Shown here: piece by piece, positions 16,746 to 24,813 of the stretch
Layout: every line of letters starts with the position of its first letter
Position numbering within the stretch: the stretch's first letter is position 1
NCBI GenBank assembly: GCA_003168255.1
Contig: PMSU01000213.1
Coordinates: 27,649 to 91,648 of the forward strand
DNA from: Actinomycetota bacterium
GTDB taxonomy: Bacteria > Actinomycetota > Actinomycetes > Streptosporangiales > Streptosporangiaceae
Length of the DNA stretch: 64,000 nucleotides
Direction: 5' to 3'
The notes under the pieces: model-generated
What the model was told of the DNA's origin: nothing
What the model saw: the letters and a program-made list of their open reading frames with translations, nothing else
The model's database searches: none
Position numbers and translations under genes: made by a program

Positions 16746-17896
16746 TGCGCCGCGACCCGGCCGAGCATGTGCGTCGCGATGATCCGCTTCTGGATGGCCG
16801 CCGTGCCGTCGGCGACCAGGTAGCTTGCCACGTCCCGGTAGCGCTGCTGTAGCGGCAGCTCGGTGGAGTAGCCCAGGTTCCCGTGCGTGACCCAGGCGGT
16901 CTCGATGGCGTCCTTGGCGACCTGCGGCGGCCACCACTTGCACATCGCGGCCAGGTCGGTATGCGGCAGCCCGGTTGCCCGCAGCCACAGCGCCCGGTAG
17001 CACAGCCAGCGCGCCGCCTCCAGGAACGTCGCCTGCTCGGCCAGCGGAAAGGAGACCCCCTGGAAGGCGGCAATCGGCCGGCCGAATGCCTCCCGCTGCT
17101 GCGCCCAGGCCACTGCCTCGTCGATGGATGCCTGCGCGGCGCCCAGGCAGAGCAGGCCCAGCGCGGGCCGGCTGAAATCGAAATGATGCATCGCCCCGCC
17201 GAACCCGCGGCCTTCCCCGCCGACGAGGTGGTCGGCGGGAACGAACACGTCGTCGAAGGACAGGCTGCCCCAGCACAGCGGCAGGGCTCCCATCCCCGGC
17301 ATCGCGCCGCGGGTCACTCCGGCGGCGTCCAGCGGGACGAGAAAGCAGCTGATCCCCGCGGCGCCCGCCGACCCCGGATCCCGCGCGTAGACCAGCGCGA
17401 TCGCGGCCGACGTCGCGTGGGTGATGGCGATCTTCTCGCCGGACAGGCGCCATCCCCCGTCGCCGCGGCGCGCCACCGCGGTAAGACTCGATGCGTCCGA
17501 GCCGGCCGATGGCTCCGTCACGGCGATCGCGGCGACGATCTCTCCCCGGATCAGCGCTGGCACGTACCGCCCGGCCACCGCCTCGCTGCCGCGAGCGGCA
17601 AGCTGCGCCGCGACCAGCCCGACCTGGACCGGCGCCGCTGCGACGTTGACATCGCCGTAGGCGAGTGCCTCCGTCGCGATCCCCAGCGTGATCGGGTCAG
17701 GCTCGCCAGTGCCGCCGTACTTCTCCGGCAGGCCGATCCCGAGCACGCCGAGGTCAGCCAGCTGCCGGTGCGCATCCCAGGCAAATTCCGCTCTGGCCGC
17801 CCGGCCGGCGTACCTCGGGCTGAGTTCCGACGTGGCGAAGCGGCGCAGTTCCCTGCGGAAGTCCTCCTGCTCGCTGGTAAACGCGAAGGAGATCAC
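16742..17896 (-). CDS. acyl-CoA dehydrogenase
   Basis: A 384-residue acyl-CoA dehydrogenase. Flavin/substrate motif AIAVTEPSAGSDASSL at about 127-142, SGEKIAITHATSAAIALV, and the C-terminal signature REAFGRPIAAFQGVSF are present. The end THGNLGYSTELPLQQRYRDVASYLVADGTAAIQK is typical. GTG 17896 overlaps the stop of the SDR upstream (GTGA); the frame continues upstream without family similarity. By position between ring-processing SDRs it is a candidate for the ring dehydrogenase (AliB role), converting the saturated ring-carboxyl-CoA to the 1-ene. Confidence 0.9.
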   Translation of the reverse strand: MISFAFTSEQEDFRRELRRFATSELSPRYAGRAARAEFAWDAHRQLADLGVLGIGLPEKYGGTGEPDPITLGIATEALAYGDVNVAAAPVQVGLVAAQLAARGSEAVAGRYVPALIRGEIVAAIAVTEPSAGSDASSLTAVARRGDGGWRLSGEKIAITHATSAAIALVYARDPGSAGAAGISCFLVPLDAAGVTRGAMPGMGALPLCWGSLSFDDVFVPADHLVGGEGRGFGGAMHHFDFSRPALGLLCLGAAQASIDEAVAWAQQREAFGRPIAAFQGVSFPLAEQATFLEAARWLCYRALWLRATGLPHTDLAAMCKWWPPQVAKDAIETAWVTHGNLGYSTELPLQQRYRDVASYLVADGTAAIQKRIIATHMLGRVAAQ

Positions 17897-18798
17897 GGCG
17901 CGACGGCTTCCAGCGCGGTGACGAGCTGCTTGAGCTCGTCGCCGAGGTGACGCGGCACGAAGGAGCCCTCCGTCGCGAATACCTCGCCTATGCGGTCCCG
18001 GAGTTCCTCGGCGGACAGTTCCGTGGCGGTGATACCTCGGGTCACCGACAGCAGGACCGCCGATACATGCCCGCCGCCGACGGAAAGGATCTGGCCTGAC
18101 AGCTCGCACTCCGGGTGCGCGAGAAACGCCACGACCGGGGCGATCGACTCCGCCGAAAGCAGCGCGCTGCGGTCGCCGAGGAGGTCCTGCGTCATCCTGG
18201 TCGCGGCGGCCGGGGCGACGACGTTCGCCTTGATGCCGGCCTTGCGGCCCTCCACGGCCAGCACTTTGGTGAGGCCGACCAGCCCCGCTTTGGCCGCGCC
18301 GTAGTTGGCCTGGCCGAAGTTGCCGAACAGGCCTGACCCGCTGCTGGTGTTGATGATCCGCCCGTAGCCGCGTGCCTTCATGTGCTGCCAGGCCGGCACG
18401 AGCACGTGAAAGGCACCGCGCAGGTGCACGTCGATCACCGGGTCCACCAGGTCGGGAGTGAGCTTGCCGAAGCTGCTGTCGCGCAGGATCCCGGCATTGT
18501 TGACGACTATGTCGAGCTGGCCAAAGGCCGCCAGCGCATGCGCGACCATGGCCGCGCCGCCTGCCGGGGTCGCGACCGTGTCGTGATTGGCGACCGCCTG
18601 GCCGCCAGCGGCCGCGATCTCGGCCACGACAGCCTGGGCCGGGTCCCCTCCGGCAGGCGTGCCGTCGATGTTCCCGCCCGGGTCGTTGACCACCACGCGG
18701 GCGCCGCGCCGGGCCAGCTCGATAGCATGCGCGCGGCCGATGCCCCGGCCGGCCCCGGTGACAAGCGCCACGTCCCCGCTGAATCTCAGGCTGTCCAT
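17893..18798 (-). CDS. SDR family oxidoreductase (3-hydroxyacyl-CoA dehydrogenase type)
   Basis: A 301-residue short-chain dehydrogenase. The NAD(P) glycine motif is TGAGRGIGRAHA near the N-terminus, NNAG occurs at about 94-97, and the catalytic Ser/Tyr/Lys are in NTSSGSGLFGNFGQANYGAAKAG. The VVVNDPGG segment after beta-2 is typical of the HSD17B4/FOX2 N-terminal dehydrogenases acting on 3-hydroxyacyl-CoA. The C-terminus extends about 40 residues beyond the classical SDR core. ATG 18798 lies 2 bases after the previous stop; GTG 18804 in a GTGA overlap is an equal alternative. Confidence 0.88.
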   Translation of the reverse strand: MDSLRFSGDVALVTGAGRGIGRAHAIELARRGARVVVNDPGGNIDGTPAGGDPAQAVVAEIAAAGGQAVANHDTVATPAGGAAMVAHALAAFGQLDIVVNNAGILRDSSFGKLTPDLVDPVIDVHLRGAFHVLVPAWQHMKARGYGRIINTSSGSGLFGNFGQANYGAAKAGLVGLTKVLAVEGRKAGIKANVVAPAAATRMTQDLLGDRSALLSAESIAPVVAFLAHPECELSGQILSVGGGHVSAVLLSVTRGITATELSAEELRDRIGEVFATEGSFVPRHLGDELKQLVTALEAVAP

Positions 18799-18800
18799 GC

Positions 18801-19559
18801 TCACACCATCGTGAAGCCGCCGCTGACCGACAGGACCTGCCCGGTCATCCACGACGAAAGCGGGGACACGAGGAACAGGGCGGCGTTGGCGATGTCCTGC
18901 GGCTCGCCGATGCGCCCCAGCGGATAGGCTCGCGCGAGCTTCTCCTGGCCGCCGGCCTGCTCGATGAACCCTGCGCTGCCGGGCGTGTTGGTCGTCCCCG
19001 GCGCGATGGCGTTGACGTTGACCTGGTAACGCCCGACCTCGCGGGCCAGGCTCTTGGTCAGGCCGATCAGGCCCGCCTTCGCCGCGGCGTAGACGCTCAT
19101 GTAGCGCTCGCCGATCCTGGCGCCGTCGGAGCTGATCACGACAATGCTGCCTGCCTGGGCGACAATGTCAGCGAGTGCTGCCTGGGTGACCGCCATCGTG
19201 CCGGTCAGCGTGACGCCGATGACCCGGTCGATCTCTGTCGGCGTGTGATCAGCGAACGGCTTCACCGACCAGGTCGCCGCGTTGTTGACCAGGTGGGCGA
19301 CCGGGCCGAGCGCCGAGCGGATCACGGCGAGGCCTGCTTCGATCGACTCGCGGCTGGCGATATCGACGGCAGCCGCGACGGCCTGGCCGCCGTCGGCCGC
19401 TATCTCCTTGGCCACCCGCTCGGCCGACTCAGCAGAGAGGTCGGCGATGCCGACGGAGGCGCCGGCCCTGGCCAGGGTCTTGCTGATCGCCTCGCCGATG
19501 CCGCTGCCGCCGCCGGTCACGACGGCGACCTGGCCAGCCAGGTCGATGGAGATGCTCAT
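18801..19559 (-). CDS. SDR family oxidoreductase, 2-hydroxycyclohexanecarboxyl-CoA dehydrogenase (BadH)-like
   Basis: A 252-residue classical SDR. TGGGSGIGEAI binds the nucleotide, NNAA replaces NNAG at about 87-90, and the catalytic ISSDGARIGERYMSVYAAAKAG carries Ser, Tyr and Lys. The ending GQVLSVSGGFTMV and the SDGARIG segment closely resemble BadH of Rhodopseudomonas palustris as I recall it, which oxidises 2-hydroxycyclohexanecarboxyl-CoA to the 2-keto form. ATG 19559 with an AAGGAG site is chosen over the longer frame. The next gene upstream is the BadI-like hydrolase, which would use the product. Function is inferred from this pairing. Confidence 0.88.
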   Translation of the reverse strand: MSISIDLAGQVAVVTGGGSGIGEAISKTLARAGASVGIADLSAESAERVAKEIAADGGQAVAAAVDIASRESIEAGLAVIRSALGPVAHLVNNAATWSVKPFADHTPTEIDRVIGVTLTGTMAVTQAALADIVAQAGSIVVISSDGARIGERYMSVYAAAKAGLIGLTKSLAREVGRYQVNVNAIAPGTTNTPGSAGFIEQAGGQEKLARAYPLGRIGEPQDIANAALFLVSPLSSWMTGQVLSVSGGFTMV

Positions 19560-19581
19560 GCTTGTGCGCTCCTTAGGGCGG

Positions 19582-20376
19582 TCAGTTCGAGATCTGGTGG
19601 GCCGTGAAGTCGGGCGCGCGCTTCTCGGCGAAGGCGGCCGCTCCCTCCTTGGCCTCGTCGGTGACGGCGAAGACATCCAGTCCTGCCTGCGAGAGCTGCG
19701 ACAGGCCGCCCTGGTGGTCAGTGTCGGCGTTGAACGAGTGCTTCAGGAACCGGATCGCCGTCGGGCTGTACTGGGCGAGCTGCTCGACCCACGCCTTCGC
19801 TGCCGCAAGCAGTTCGTCGGCCGGCACCACCTTGTTGACCAGCCCCCAGCGCTCGGCCTGTTCGGCCGAGTACTGCTCTAGCAGGAACCAGATCTCCCGG
19901 GCGCGCTTCTCCCCCACCACGCGCGCCAGGTAGGCCGACCCGAATCCGCCGTCAAAGGAACCGACCCGGGGGCCTGCCTGGCCGAATCTGGCATGGTCCG
20001 CGGCGATCGACAGGTCGCAGAGCACGTGCAGCACGTGGCCGCCGCCGATGGCCAGCCCGTTCACTGCCGCGATGACGGGCTTGGGCACGTCGCGGATCAG
20101 GCGGTGGAAGTAGATTGCCTCGAAGAGCCCGTTTTCAGTCGGGCCGTAGTCACCCGTCTCGTTGCGCTGCTTGACGTCTCCGCCTACGCAGAAGGCACGG
20201 CTGCCCGCACCGGTGAGGATGAGTGCGCGTACCGCCTTGTCGGCCCATGCGCGCTTGAAAGCGTGGATCAGCTCCTCGATGGTCTTCGCACGGAAGGCGT
20301 TAAGCCGGTCTGCGCGGTTGATCGTGATGACTGCCGCATGGCCGTCGACCTCGTACAGGATGTCCTCGTAGCTCAT
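19582..20376 (-). CDS. crotonase, 2-ketocyclohexanecarboxyl-CoA hydrolase (BadI)-like
   Basis: A 264-residue crotonase of the MenB/BadI branch rather than the hydratase branch. It opens with MSYEDILYEV and has AFCVGGDVKQR at the oxyanion hole. The segment ARFGQAGPRVGSFDGGFGSAYLAR-type (about 140-155) is the branch hallmark, followed by VGEKRAREIWF. BadI opens the keto-ring by hydrolysis to pimeloyl-CoA; MenB closes a ring by the reverse chemistry. The neighbouring BadH-like SDR and absence of other menaquinone genes favour BadI. First gene of the long minus operon; divergent from the thiolase with operator-like site C between them. Confidence 0.87.
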   Translation of the reverse strand: MSYEDILYEVDGHAAVITINRADRLNAFRAKTIEELIHAFKRAWADKAVRALILTGAGSRAFCVGGDVKQRNETGDYGPTENGLFEAIYFHRLIRDVPKPVIAAVNGLAIGGGHVLHVLCDLSIAADHARFGQAGPRVGSFDGGFGSAYLARVVGEKRAREIWFLLEQYSAEQAERWGLVNKVVPADELLAAAKAWVEQLAQYSPTAIRFLKHSFNADTDHQGGLSQLSQAGLDVFAVTDEAKEGAAAFAEKRAPDFTAHQISN

Positions 20377-20401
20377 CTGTGCCTTCCCGGCCTTCCTGTG
20401 G

Positions 20402-20432
20402 TTGACATCAAGATACTCTAATACCCTAGTAT
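20402..20432 (+). promoter_or_regulatory. candidate promoter of the thiolase, leaderless
   Basis: TTGACA at 20402-20407 and TAGTAT at 20427-20432 are 19 bases apart. The -10 box ends 6 bases before the thiolase ATG (20439), and no Shine-Dalgarno site exists. Transcription would start at or next to the A of the ATG, as in leaderless actinobacterial mRNAs. Confidence 0.55.
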
Positions 20433-20434
20433 CT
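20411..20434. promoter_or_regulatory. shared island operator-like motif, site C (inverted repeat)
   Basis: A perfect 7-base inverted repeat, AGATACT at 20411-20417 and AGTATCT at 20428-20434, spans 10 bases. It shares the 12-mer ATACTCTAATAC with site E. It overlaps the thiolase -10 box, so a bound repressor would block transcription. Confidence 0.65.
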
Positions 20435-20438
20435 AGTT

Positions 20439-21593
20439 ATGGAGCAAGTACTCGTACTAGCCGCCGTTCGCACGCCGGTCGGCCGTCGTGGCGGCGCCCT
20501 CGCCGGACTGCATCCCGCATCGCTGCTTGGCCACGTCCAGCGAGGCGTCCTGGCGTCAGCCGGACTAGAGCCGTCCGCGGTCGGGCAGGTAATCGGCGGC
20601 TGCGTCACCCAGGTCGGCGAGCAGTCCTACAACATCACGCGGACCGCGTGGCTGGCGGCCGGATTGCCCGAGCAGGTCGCAGCATGCACGGTGGACGCCC
20701 AGTGCGGCTCATCTCAGCAGGCCCTGACGCTGGCTGCCGGGCTGATCGGCGCAGGGGTGGTGGATATCGCGATCGCCTGCGGCGCGGAGTCCATGAGCCG
20801 GGTGCCGATTGGCGCCAATTTCCGCAAGGATCTCGGCCTCGGCCGGCCGGTACCGCCGGAGTACTTCAGCCGGTATGAGTTCATTAACCAGTTCCAGGCC
20901 GCCGAGCGCATCGCCGTGAAGTGGGGTGTCAGCCGCGGTGACGCCGACGCGCTCGGGCTCGAATCACAGCAGCGGGCTGCCCGGGCGTGGGCGCAGGACC
21001 GGTTCGCCGGTCAGGTGCTGCCGGTGCCGGTCACCGGCGAGGACGGGGACGGCGTCGTCAGTCAGGATGGCGGCCTGCGCCAGACCAGCCTGGAGGCGCT
21101 GGCACAGCTCAACGCGGTGATCCCGGACGGCATCCACACCGCGGGCACGTCCTCGCAGATCTCGGACGGGGCCAGCGCCGTCCTGCTGGCCAGCGAGCGG
21201 CGAGCCGCCGAGCTGGGGATCACGCCGCTGGCGCGCGTCGTGGACACCTGCCTGATCGGCGTGGACCCGGTGATGATGCTCACCGGGCCGCATGCAGCGA
21301 CTCCGCTGCTGCTGGAGCGCAACAACCTCAGCATCAGCGACATCGACACGGTGGAGATCAACGAGGCCTTCGCATCGGTGGTGCTGTCCTGGGCGCAGGA
21401 AACCGGCGCGGACATGGCCCGGGTCAACCCGAACGGCGGCGCGATCGCACTCGGGCACCCGCTGGGCGCCACCGGGTGCGTGCTGATCACCAAGGCCGTG
21501 CACGAGCTCGCACGATCCGGCGGTCATTACGGCCTGGTCACCATGTGCTGTGGCGGCGGCCTGGGCACGGCGACCCTGCTGGAGCGTGCCTGA
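20439..21593 (+). CDS. acetyl-CoA acetyltransferase (thiolase)
   Basis: A 384-residue thiolase of usual length. The nucleophilic Cys lies in DAQCGSSQQAL (about residue 89), the His in VEINEAFASVVLSW, and the second Cys in LVTMCCGGGLGTATLLER at the C-terminus. GGAIALGHPLGATG is the conserved catalytic loop. It would cleave 3-ketoacyl-CoA to acetyl-CoA in the last step of each beta-oxidation round after ring opening. Divergent from the BadI-like operon across a 62-base gap that contains the operator-like repeat; it appears leaderless. Confidence 0.93.
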   Translation: MEQVLVLAAVRTPVGRRGGALAGLHPASLLGHVQRGVLASAGLEPSAVGQVIGGCVTQVGEQSYNITRTAWLAAGLPEQVAACTVDAQCGSSQQALTLAAGLIGAGVVDIAIACGAESMSRVPIGANFRKDLGLGRPVPPEYFSRYEFINQFQAAERIAVKWGVSRGDADALGLESQQRAARAWAQDRFAGQVLPVPVTGEDGDGVVSQDGGLRQTSLEALAQLNAVIPDGIHTAGTSSQISDGASAVLLASERRAAELGITPLARVVDTCLIGVDPVMMLTGPHAATPLLLERNNLSISDIDTVEINEAFASVVLSWAQETGADMARVNPNGGAIALGHPLGATGCVLITKAVHELARSGGHYGLVTMCCGGGLGTATLLERA

Positions 21594-21602
21594 CCTGCGC
21601 CC

Positions 21603-21621
21603 AACGGCCGGGCCGGCCGTT
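21603..21621. terminator. hairpin between convergent genes
   Basis: AACGGCC (21603-21609) and GGCCGTT (21615-21621) form a perfect 7-bp stem with a 5-base GC loop. It lies between the convergent thiolase and LLM oxidoreductase genes. There is no U-tract, so termination is likely but not certain. Confidence 0.55.
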
Positions 21622-22640
21622 CAGGCGACGGCGGGCGCGGCGTAACGCAGAAGGTCGGCAACAAGCTCCCGGTACCGGTCATCGCTCAACCCGAAGCTGG
21701 CCGGGTAGACGATGACATGGTCGACTGCGCGTTCCAGCGCCACCAGCCTGGCCCCGACCTGCGCCGGGGTGCCGGCGACCGCCATCGCATCGATCATGGC
21801 CGCCGGGACTGCCGCCCGCATCGCCTCGAAGTCCCCGGCGCCGAACGCCGCCCGGATCGACTGGCCCGCGGCGCCAAACCCGCAGACGTCGAGAACGGGA
21901 GCGTAGCTCTTGGGCGCTGCGTAGAACGCGAGCTGGCTGGCCGCCTCGCGCCGGGCCTGCTCCTCCTCCTCGGCGACAGCGCAGATCACCACGGCGGCGA
22001 TCTCGATGCGTGCGGGATCGCGCGCCGAGTGAGCCGCGCCCGCGTCTATGGCGGGCCGCACGATCTCGTCGTAGTAGGCGGCGCCAAACAGCGGGTGGCC
22101 GAGGAACCCGTCAGCGACCCGGCCGGCCACCTCGATCATGCGGCGGTTAACGCCGGCCGTGAACACCGGAATGTCAGCGCGCACGGGCGGGCCGGTCTCC
22201 GCTGTCGGGGTGATGTCGAGCCGGTAGAACCGGCCGGTGTGCCGCACCGGGCCCTCATGCAGCCGCCACAACCGCCGCAGCAGCGGTATCAGCTCCTCCA
22301 GCCGCGCAGCCGGACCATCCGGATCGACGCCATGCCAGTCACGCATCATCCGCCTGGTCCCGGTGCCAAGCCCCAGCACGAGGCGGCCGCCGCACACCTC
22401 GTCCAGGCTGCGGGCATCAGTGGCCAGGATCAGCGGCGAGCGCCCCGTCGCATAGGCGATCGAGCTGCCCACCCGGCAGGCGCTGGTGGCCTGGCCGACC
22501 GCGGCTAGCGTGACCACGGCCGACCGGGTATAGAACTCAGGGCTCCAGGTACTGCCGAACCCCGCCTGCTCCGCTCCAGCCGCCGCGGCAACGGCGCTGC
22601 TCACATCGCCGCGCAGCATCGTGAATCCGCGGGTAGCCAT
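21621..22640 (-). CDS. LLM class flavin/F420-dependent oxidoreductase
   Basis: A 339-residue luciferase-like monooxygenase-fold protein. Family segments are ARSLDEVCGGRLVLGLGTGTRRM (about 77-99) and IPVFTAGVNRRMIEVAGRVADGF. It is distinct from the LLM protein at 15834, so the island holds two such enzymes. The start at 22640 is shared by a regulatory gap of about 185 bases with the divergent crotonase, containing operator-like site D. It probably performs a redox step or hydroxylation on a pathway intermediate; the cofactor F420 is likely but not provable here. Confidence 0.87.
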   Translation of the reverse strand: MATRGFTMLRGDVSSAVAAAAGAEQAGFGSTWSPEFYTRSAVVTLAAVGQATSACRVGSSIAYATGRSPLILATDARSLDEVCGGRLVLGLGTGTRRMMRDWHGVDPDGPAARLEELIPLLRRLWRLHEGPVRHTGRFYRLDITPTAETGPPVRADIPVFTAGVNRRMIEVAGRVADGFLGHPLFGAAYYDEIVRPAIDAGAAHSARDPARIEIAAVVICAVAEEEEQARREAASQLAFYAAPKSYAPVLDVCGFGAAGQSIRAAFGAGDFEAMRAAVPAAMIDAMAVAGTPAQVGARLVALERAVDHVIVYPASFGLSDDRYRELVADLLRYAAPAVA

Positions 22641-22733
22641 CAGCAGGAACCGTCCTCGCCGGTCGCAGGGGCGTGCAGCTGCCGGCCGGCCAGCCGCTTG
22701 TCGGCTAGCCGCCTGTCGGCCGGCCGGATCTCA

Positions 22734-22770
22734 AGTTAGTCTAGTGTACGATACTTTTAAACTCGACTAA
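22734..22770. promoter_or_regulatory. shared island operator-like motif, site D
   Basis: The + strand reads AGTTAGTCTAGT-GTACG-ATACT (22734-22755), matching site A in both boxes. An inverted repeat TTAGTC (22736-22741) / GACTAA (22765-22770) spans the A/T-rich core. It lies between the divergent LLM oxidoreductase and crotonase genes. Confidence 0.7.
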
Positions 22771-22825
22771 TTTCGGCCATTCCTGGGCCAGTCGCAGGCG
22801 ACCTGGGCGCGCGAGCGGAGCAGCA

Positions 22826-23626
22826 ATGACCCAGCCAGAAACCATCCGGGTCGACGTGAGCGCGCCCGGCATCGCCGTCGTCACACTGCACCGGCCGGAG
22901 CGGCTGAACGCCATGACCCCGCAGATGCTCGCCGAGTTGTCGGCCGTCGCTGGCGAACTTGATGCCGATCATGGCCTGCGGGTAGTGGTGCTGACCGGCG
23001 CCGGCCGCGGGTTCTGCTCGGGATATGACCTCGAGGAGGCCGCCGGCCTTGCGGCGCTGACCCCGGCGGGCATGATGGACCGCCAGCGCGCCGGGATGCG
23101 TGCGGTCCTCGCCTTCAGGGAATTGCGCCAGCCGGTCATCGCGGCCATCAACGGGCCGGCGGTCGGCGGCGGCCTGAGCCTGGCCCTGGCCGCCGATATA
23201 CGACTCGCGGCGGACGGAGCCATTCTCAGCGCCGCGTTCGTCCGCATCGGCATGACCGCCGGGGACCTGGGCTGCTCCTGGCAGCTGCCCAGGATCGTCG
23301 GCACCGGCCTGGCCGCAGAGCTCATGCTCACCGGGCGGAAGATAGACGCTGCGGAGGCCAGCCGGATCGGCCTGGTGAACCGCGTCGTGCCCGGCGGTGA
23401 GCTGATGTCGGAGGCGATGGAACTGGCCGGACAGATCGCGGCCAACTCGCCGATGGGCGTAGCGCTGACCAAGAGTGCCCTGCACGCCAATGCCGAGATT
23501 CCTTCCCTGCGCGCGGCGATGGAGCTCGAGAATCGGGGCCAGGTCCTGGCGACCCGCGCTGCGGACATGCCCGAGGCGCTGGCTGCATTCCGAGAGGGCC
23601 GCCCGGCCCGGTTTACTGGTCGGTGA
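22826..23626 (+). CDS. enoyl-CoA hydratase/isomerase family protein
   Basis: A 266-residue crotonase. Oxyanion-hole motifs are GFCSGYDLEEAAG (about 58-70) and NGPAVGGGLSLALAADIRLA (about 106-125). The segment FVRIGMTAGDLGCSWQLPRIVG is like hydratase/isomerases, though the position of the second catalytic Glu reads differently (GDLG), so isomerase or other crotonase chemistry is possible. ATG 22826 has GGAG upstream. Its stop lies within a 27-bp direct repeat shared with the 3' end of the convergent CoA transferase gene; the two genes overlap by 14 bases. Confidence 0.9.
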   Translation: MTQPETIRVDVSAPGIAVVTLHRPERLNAMTPQMLAELSAVAGELDADHGLRVVVLTGAGRGFCSGYDLEEAAGLAALTPAGMMDRQRAGMRAVLAFRELRQPVIAAINGPAVGGGLSLALAADIRLAADGAILSAAFVRIGMTAGDLGCSWQLPRIVGTGLAAELMLTGRKIDAAEASRIGLVNRVVPGGELMSEAMELAGQIAANSPMGVALTKSALHANAEIPSLRAAMELENRGQVLATRAADMPEALAAFREGRPARFTGR

Positions 23627-24803
23627 CGCGGTCCCCGGATGACTGGTCGGTGACGCGGTCCCCGGATGCAGGATGCAGCCAGCGGTCCAGGACGTCGCAG
23701 GTGTGCTCGCCTGTCGACGCGGCGCCGCCACGGGGTTCGGCACGTGCACGCGAGAACCGGTACGGCATGCGGATGACCGGCCGCTGTCCCCCGCCGCCAT
23801 CGTCCACCATGGCGACAACTCCGCGGGCGGTCACCGTTGGCTGGTCCAGCACGGCGGCAGGGTCCCGGATGTCGGCCCAGGCGAGATCGGCGTCGGTGAG
23901 CGCCTGCTTCAGCAAATTCCGGTCGGTGAACGACGCAATCCAGGCGGCGATGAGCTCCGCGCGCGCGGCGATGCGCTGCTGTTGCGGAGCGCGGCGATCG
24001 GGATCGCGCAGCCCGGCGTGGATAGTGAGCTGGTGCCAGGTGTGCCGGCGGTCGGAGGCGATCATGATCGGGCCACCGGTGGCCTGCCATACCTCGCCCC
24101 GGGCAGGCCGGCCCGGCAGGTCGTCGTCGAGGCTGTAATGGGTGTAGTCGTCGGTGGCGAGCATCGCCTCGAACATGCTCAGGTCGATGTGCTGCCCGAG
24201 CCCGGTCTGATCCCGCAGCCGCAGAGCGGCGAGGAGCGCGATGGTGCCGTGCAGGCCGGCCAGTGAGTCGGCAAGGGCGAACGCAATGTCGGCGGGCGGT
24301 TCACCGCTGATCTCGGCCTGGCGCCCGATCAGACCGGCCTCCGCGTGAATGATCGGAGCGTAGGCCTGCCGCTGGGCCTGCGGGCCCCACTGGCCAAAGC
24401 CGGAGATCGACAGGAGGAGCAGGGCCGGGTTCACCGCCGACAACTGCGGCCAGCCAATCCCGAGACGGTCTAGCACGCCGGGCCGGAAGTTCTCCACGAC
24501 GATGTCACACACCTGCGCGAGCCGGAGGAGCGTCGCGCTGCCCTCATCGGTGCGCAGGTCAAGGGCTACGCTGCGCTTGCCCGCATTGAGCTGCGTGTAG
24601 AGCCCCGACCTGCCGTGGATCTTGCGGCCGAACCCCTGCGCGATGTCCGCACCGGCCAGCTCTACCTTGACGACCTCTGCGCCGAGATCACTGAGGATGC
24701 GCCCAGCCAGCGGACCGGACAGGGCACGGGACAAATCAAGAACACGCACGCCATCCAGCGGGAACCGATGTTCGTCAGGCTGCGTTTCCATCAGGGCCGC
24801 CAC
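23613..24803 (-). CDS. CaiB/BaiF family CoA transferase (formyl-CoA transferase type III)
   Basis: A 396-residue class III CoA transferase. DLSRALSGPLAGRILSDLGAEVVKVE (first about 45 residues) is the family hallmark; the nucleophilic Asp would be expected near residue 170, where QHIDLSMFEAMLA follows the DQTGLGQ stretch. It moves CoA between acyl groups without ATP, complementing the two ligases. Ten bases separate it from the upstream acyl-CoA dehydrogenase. The last 18 residues are a 9-residue repeat (SSGDRVTDQ twice), created by a perfect 27-bp duplication, so the native C-terminus was probably shorter. Confidence 0.9.
   Translation of the reverse strand: MAALMETQPDEHRFPLDGVRVLDLSRALSGPLAGRILSDLGAEVVKVELAGADIAQGFGRKIHGRSGLYTQLNAGKRSVALDLRTDEGSATLLRLAQVCDIVVENFRPGVLDRLGIGWPQLSAVNPALLLLSISGFGQWGPQAQRQAYAPIIHAEAGLIGRQAEISGEPPADIAFALADSLAGLHGTIALLAALRLRDQTGLGQHIDLSMFEAMLATDDYTHYSLDDDLPGRPARGEVWQATGGPIMIASDRRHTWHQLTIHAGLRDPDRRAPQQQRIAARAELIAAWIASFTDRNLLKQALTDADLAWADIRDPAAVLDQPTVTARGVVAMVDDGGGGQRPVIRMPYRFSRARAEPRGGAASTGEHTCDVLDRWLHPASGDRVTDQSSGDRVTDQ
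23615..23668. repeat. perfect 27-bp tandem duplication
   Basis: Units 23615-23641 and 23642-23668 are identical. The first contains the crotonase stop codon on the + strand and the CoA transferase end on the - strand. The unit is a multiple of three, so the transferase frame is kept. Confidence 0.9.
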
Positions 24804-24813
24804 CTCGCGTCGG

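Noticed and set aside
15834-17453. A 539-residue version of the LLM oxidoreductase.
   Set aside because: The first 236 residues are an out-of-frame read of the acyl-CoA dehydrogenase; the GTGA overlap at 16742-16745 gives the normal start.
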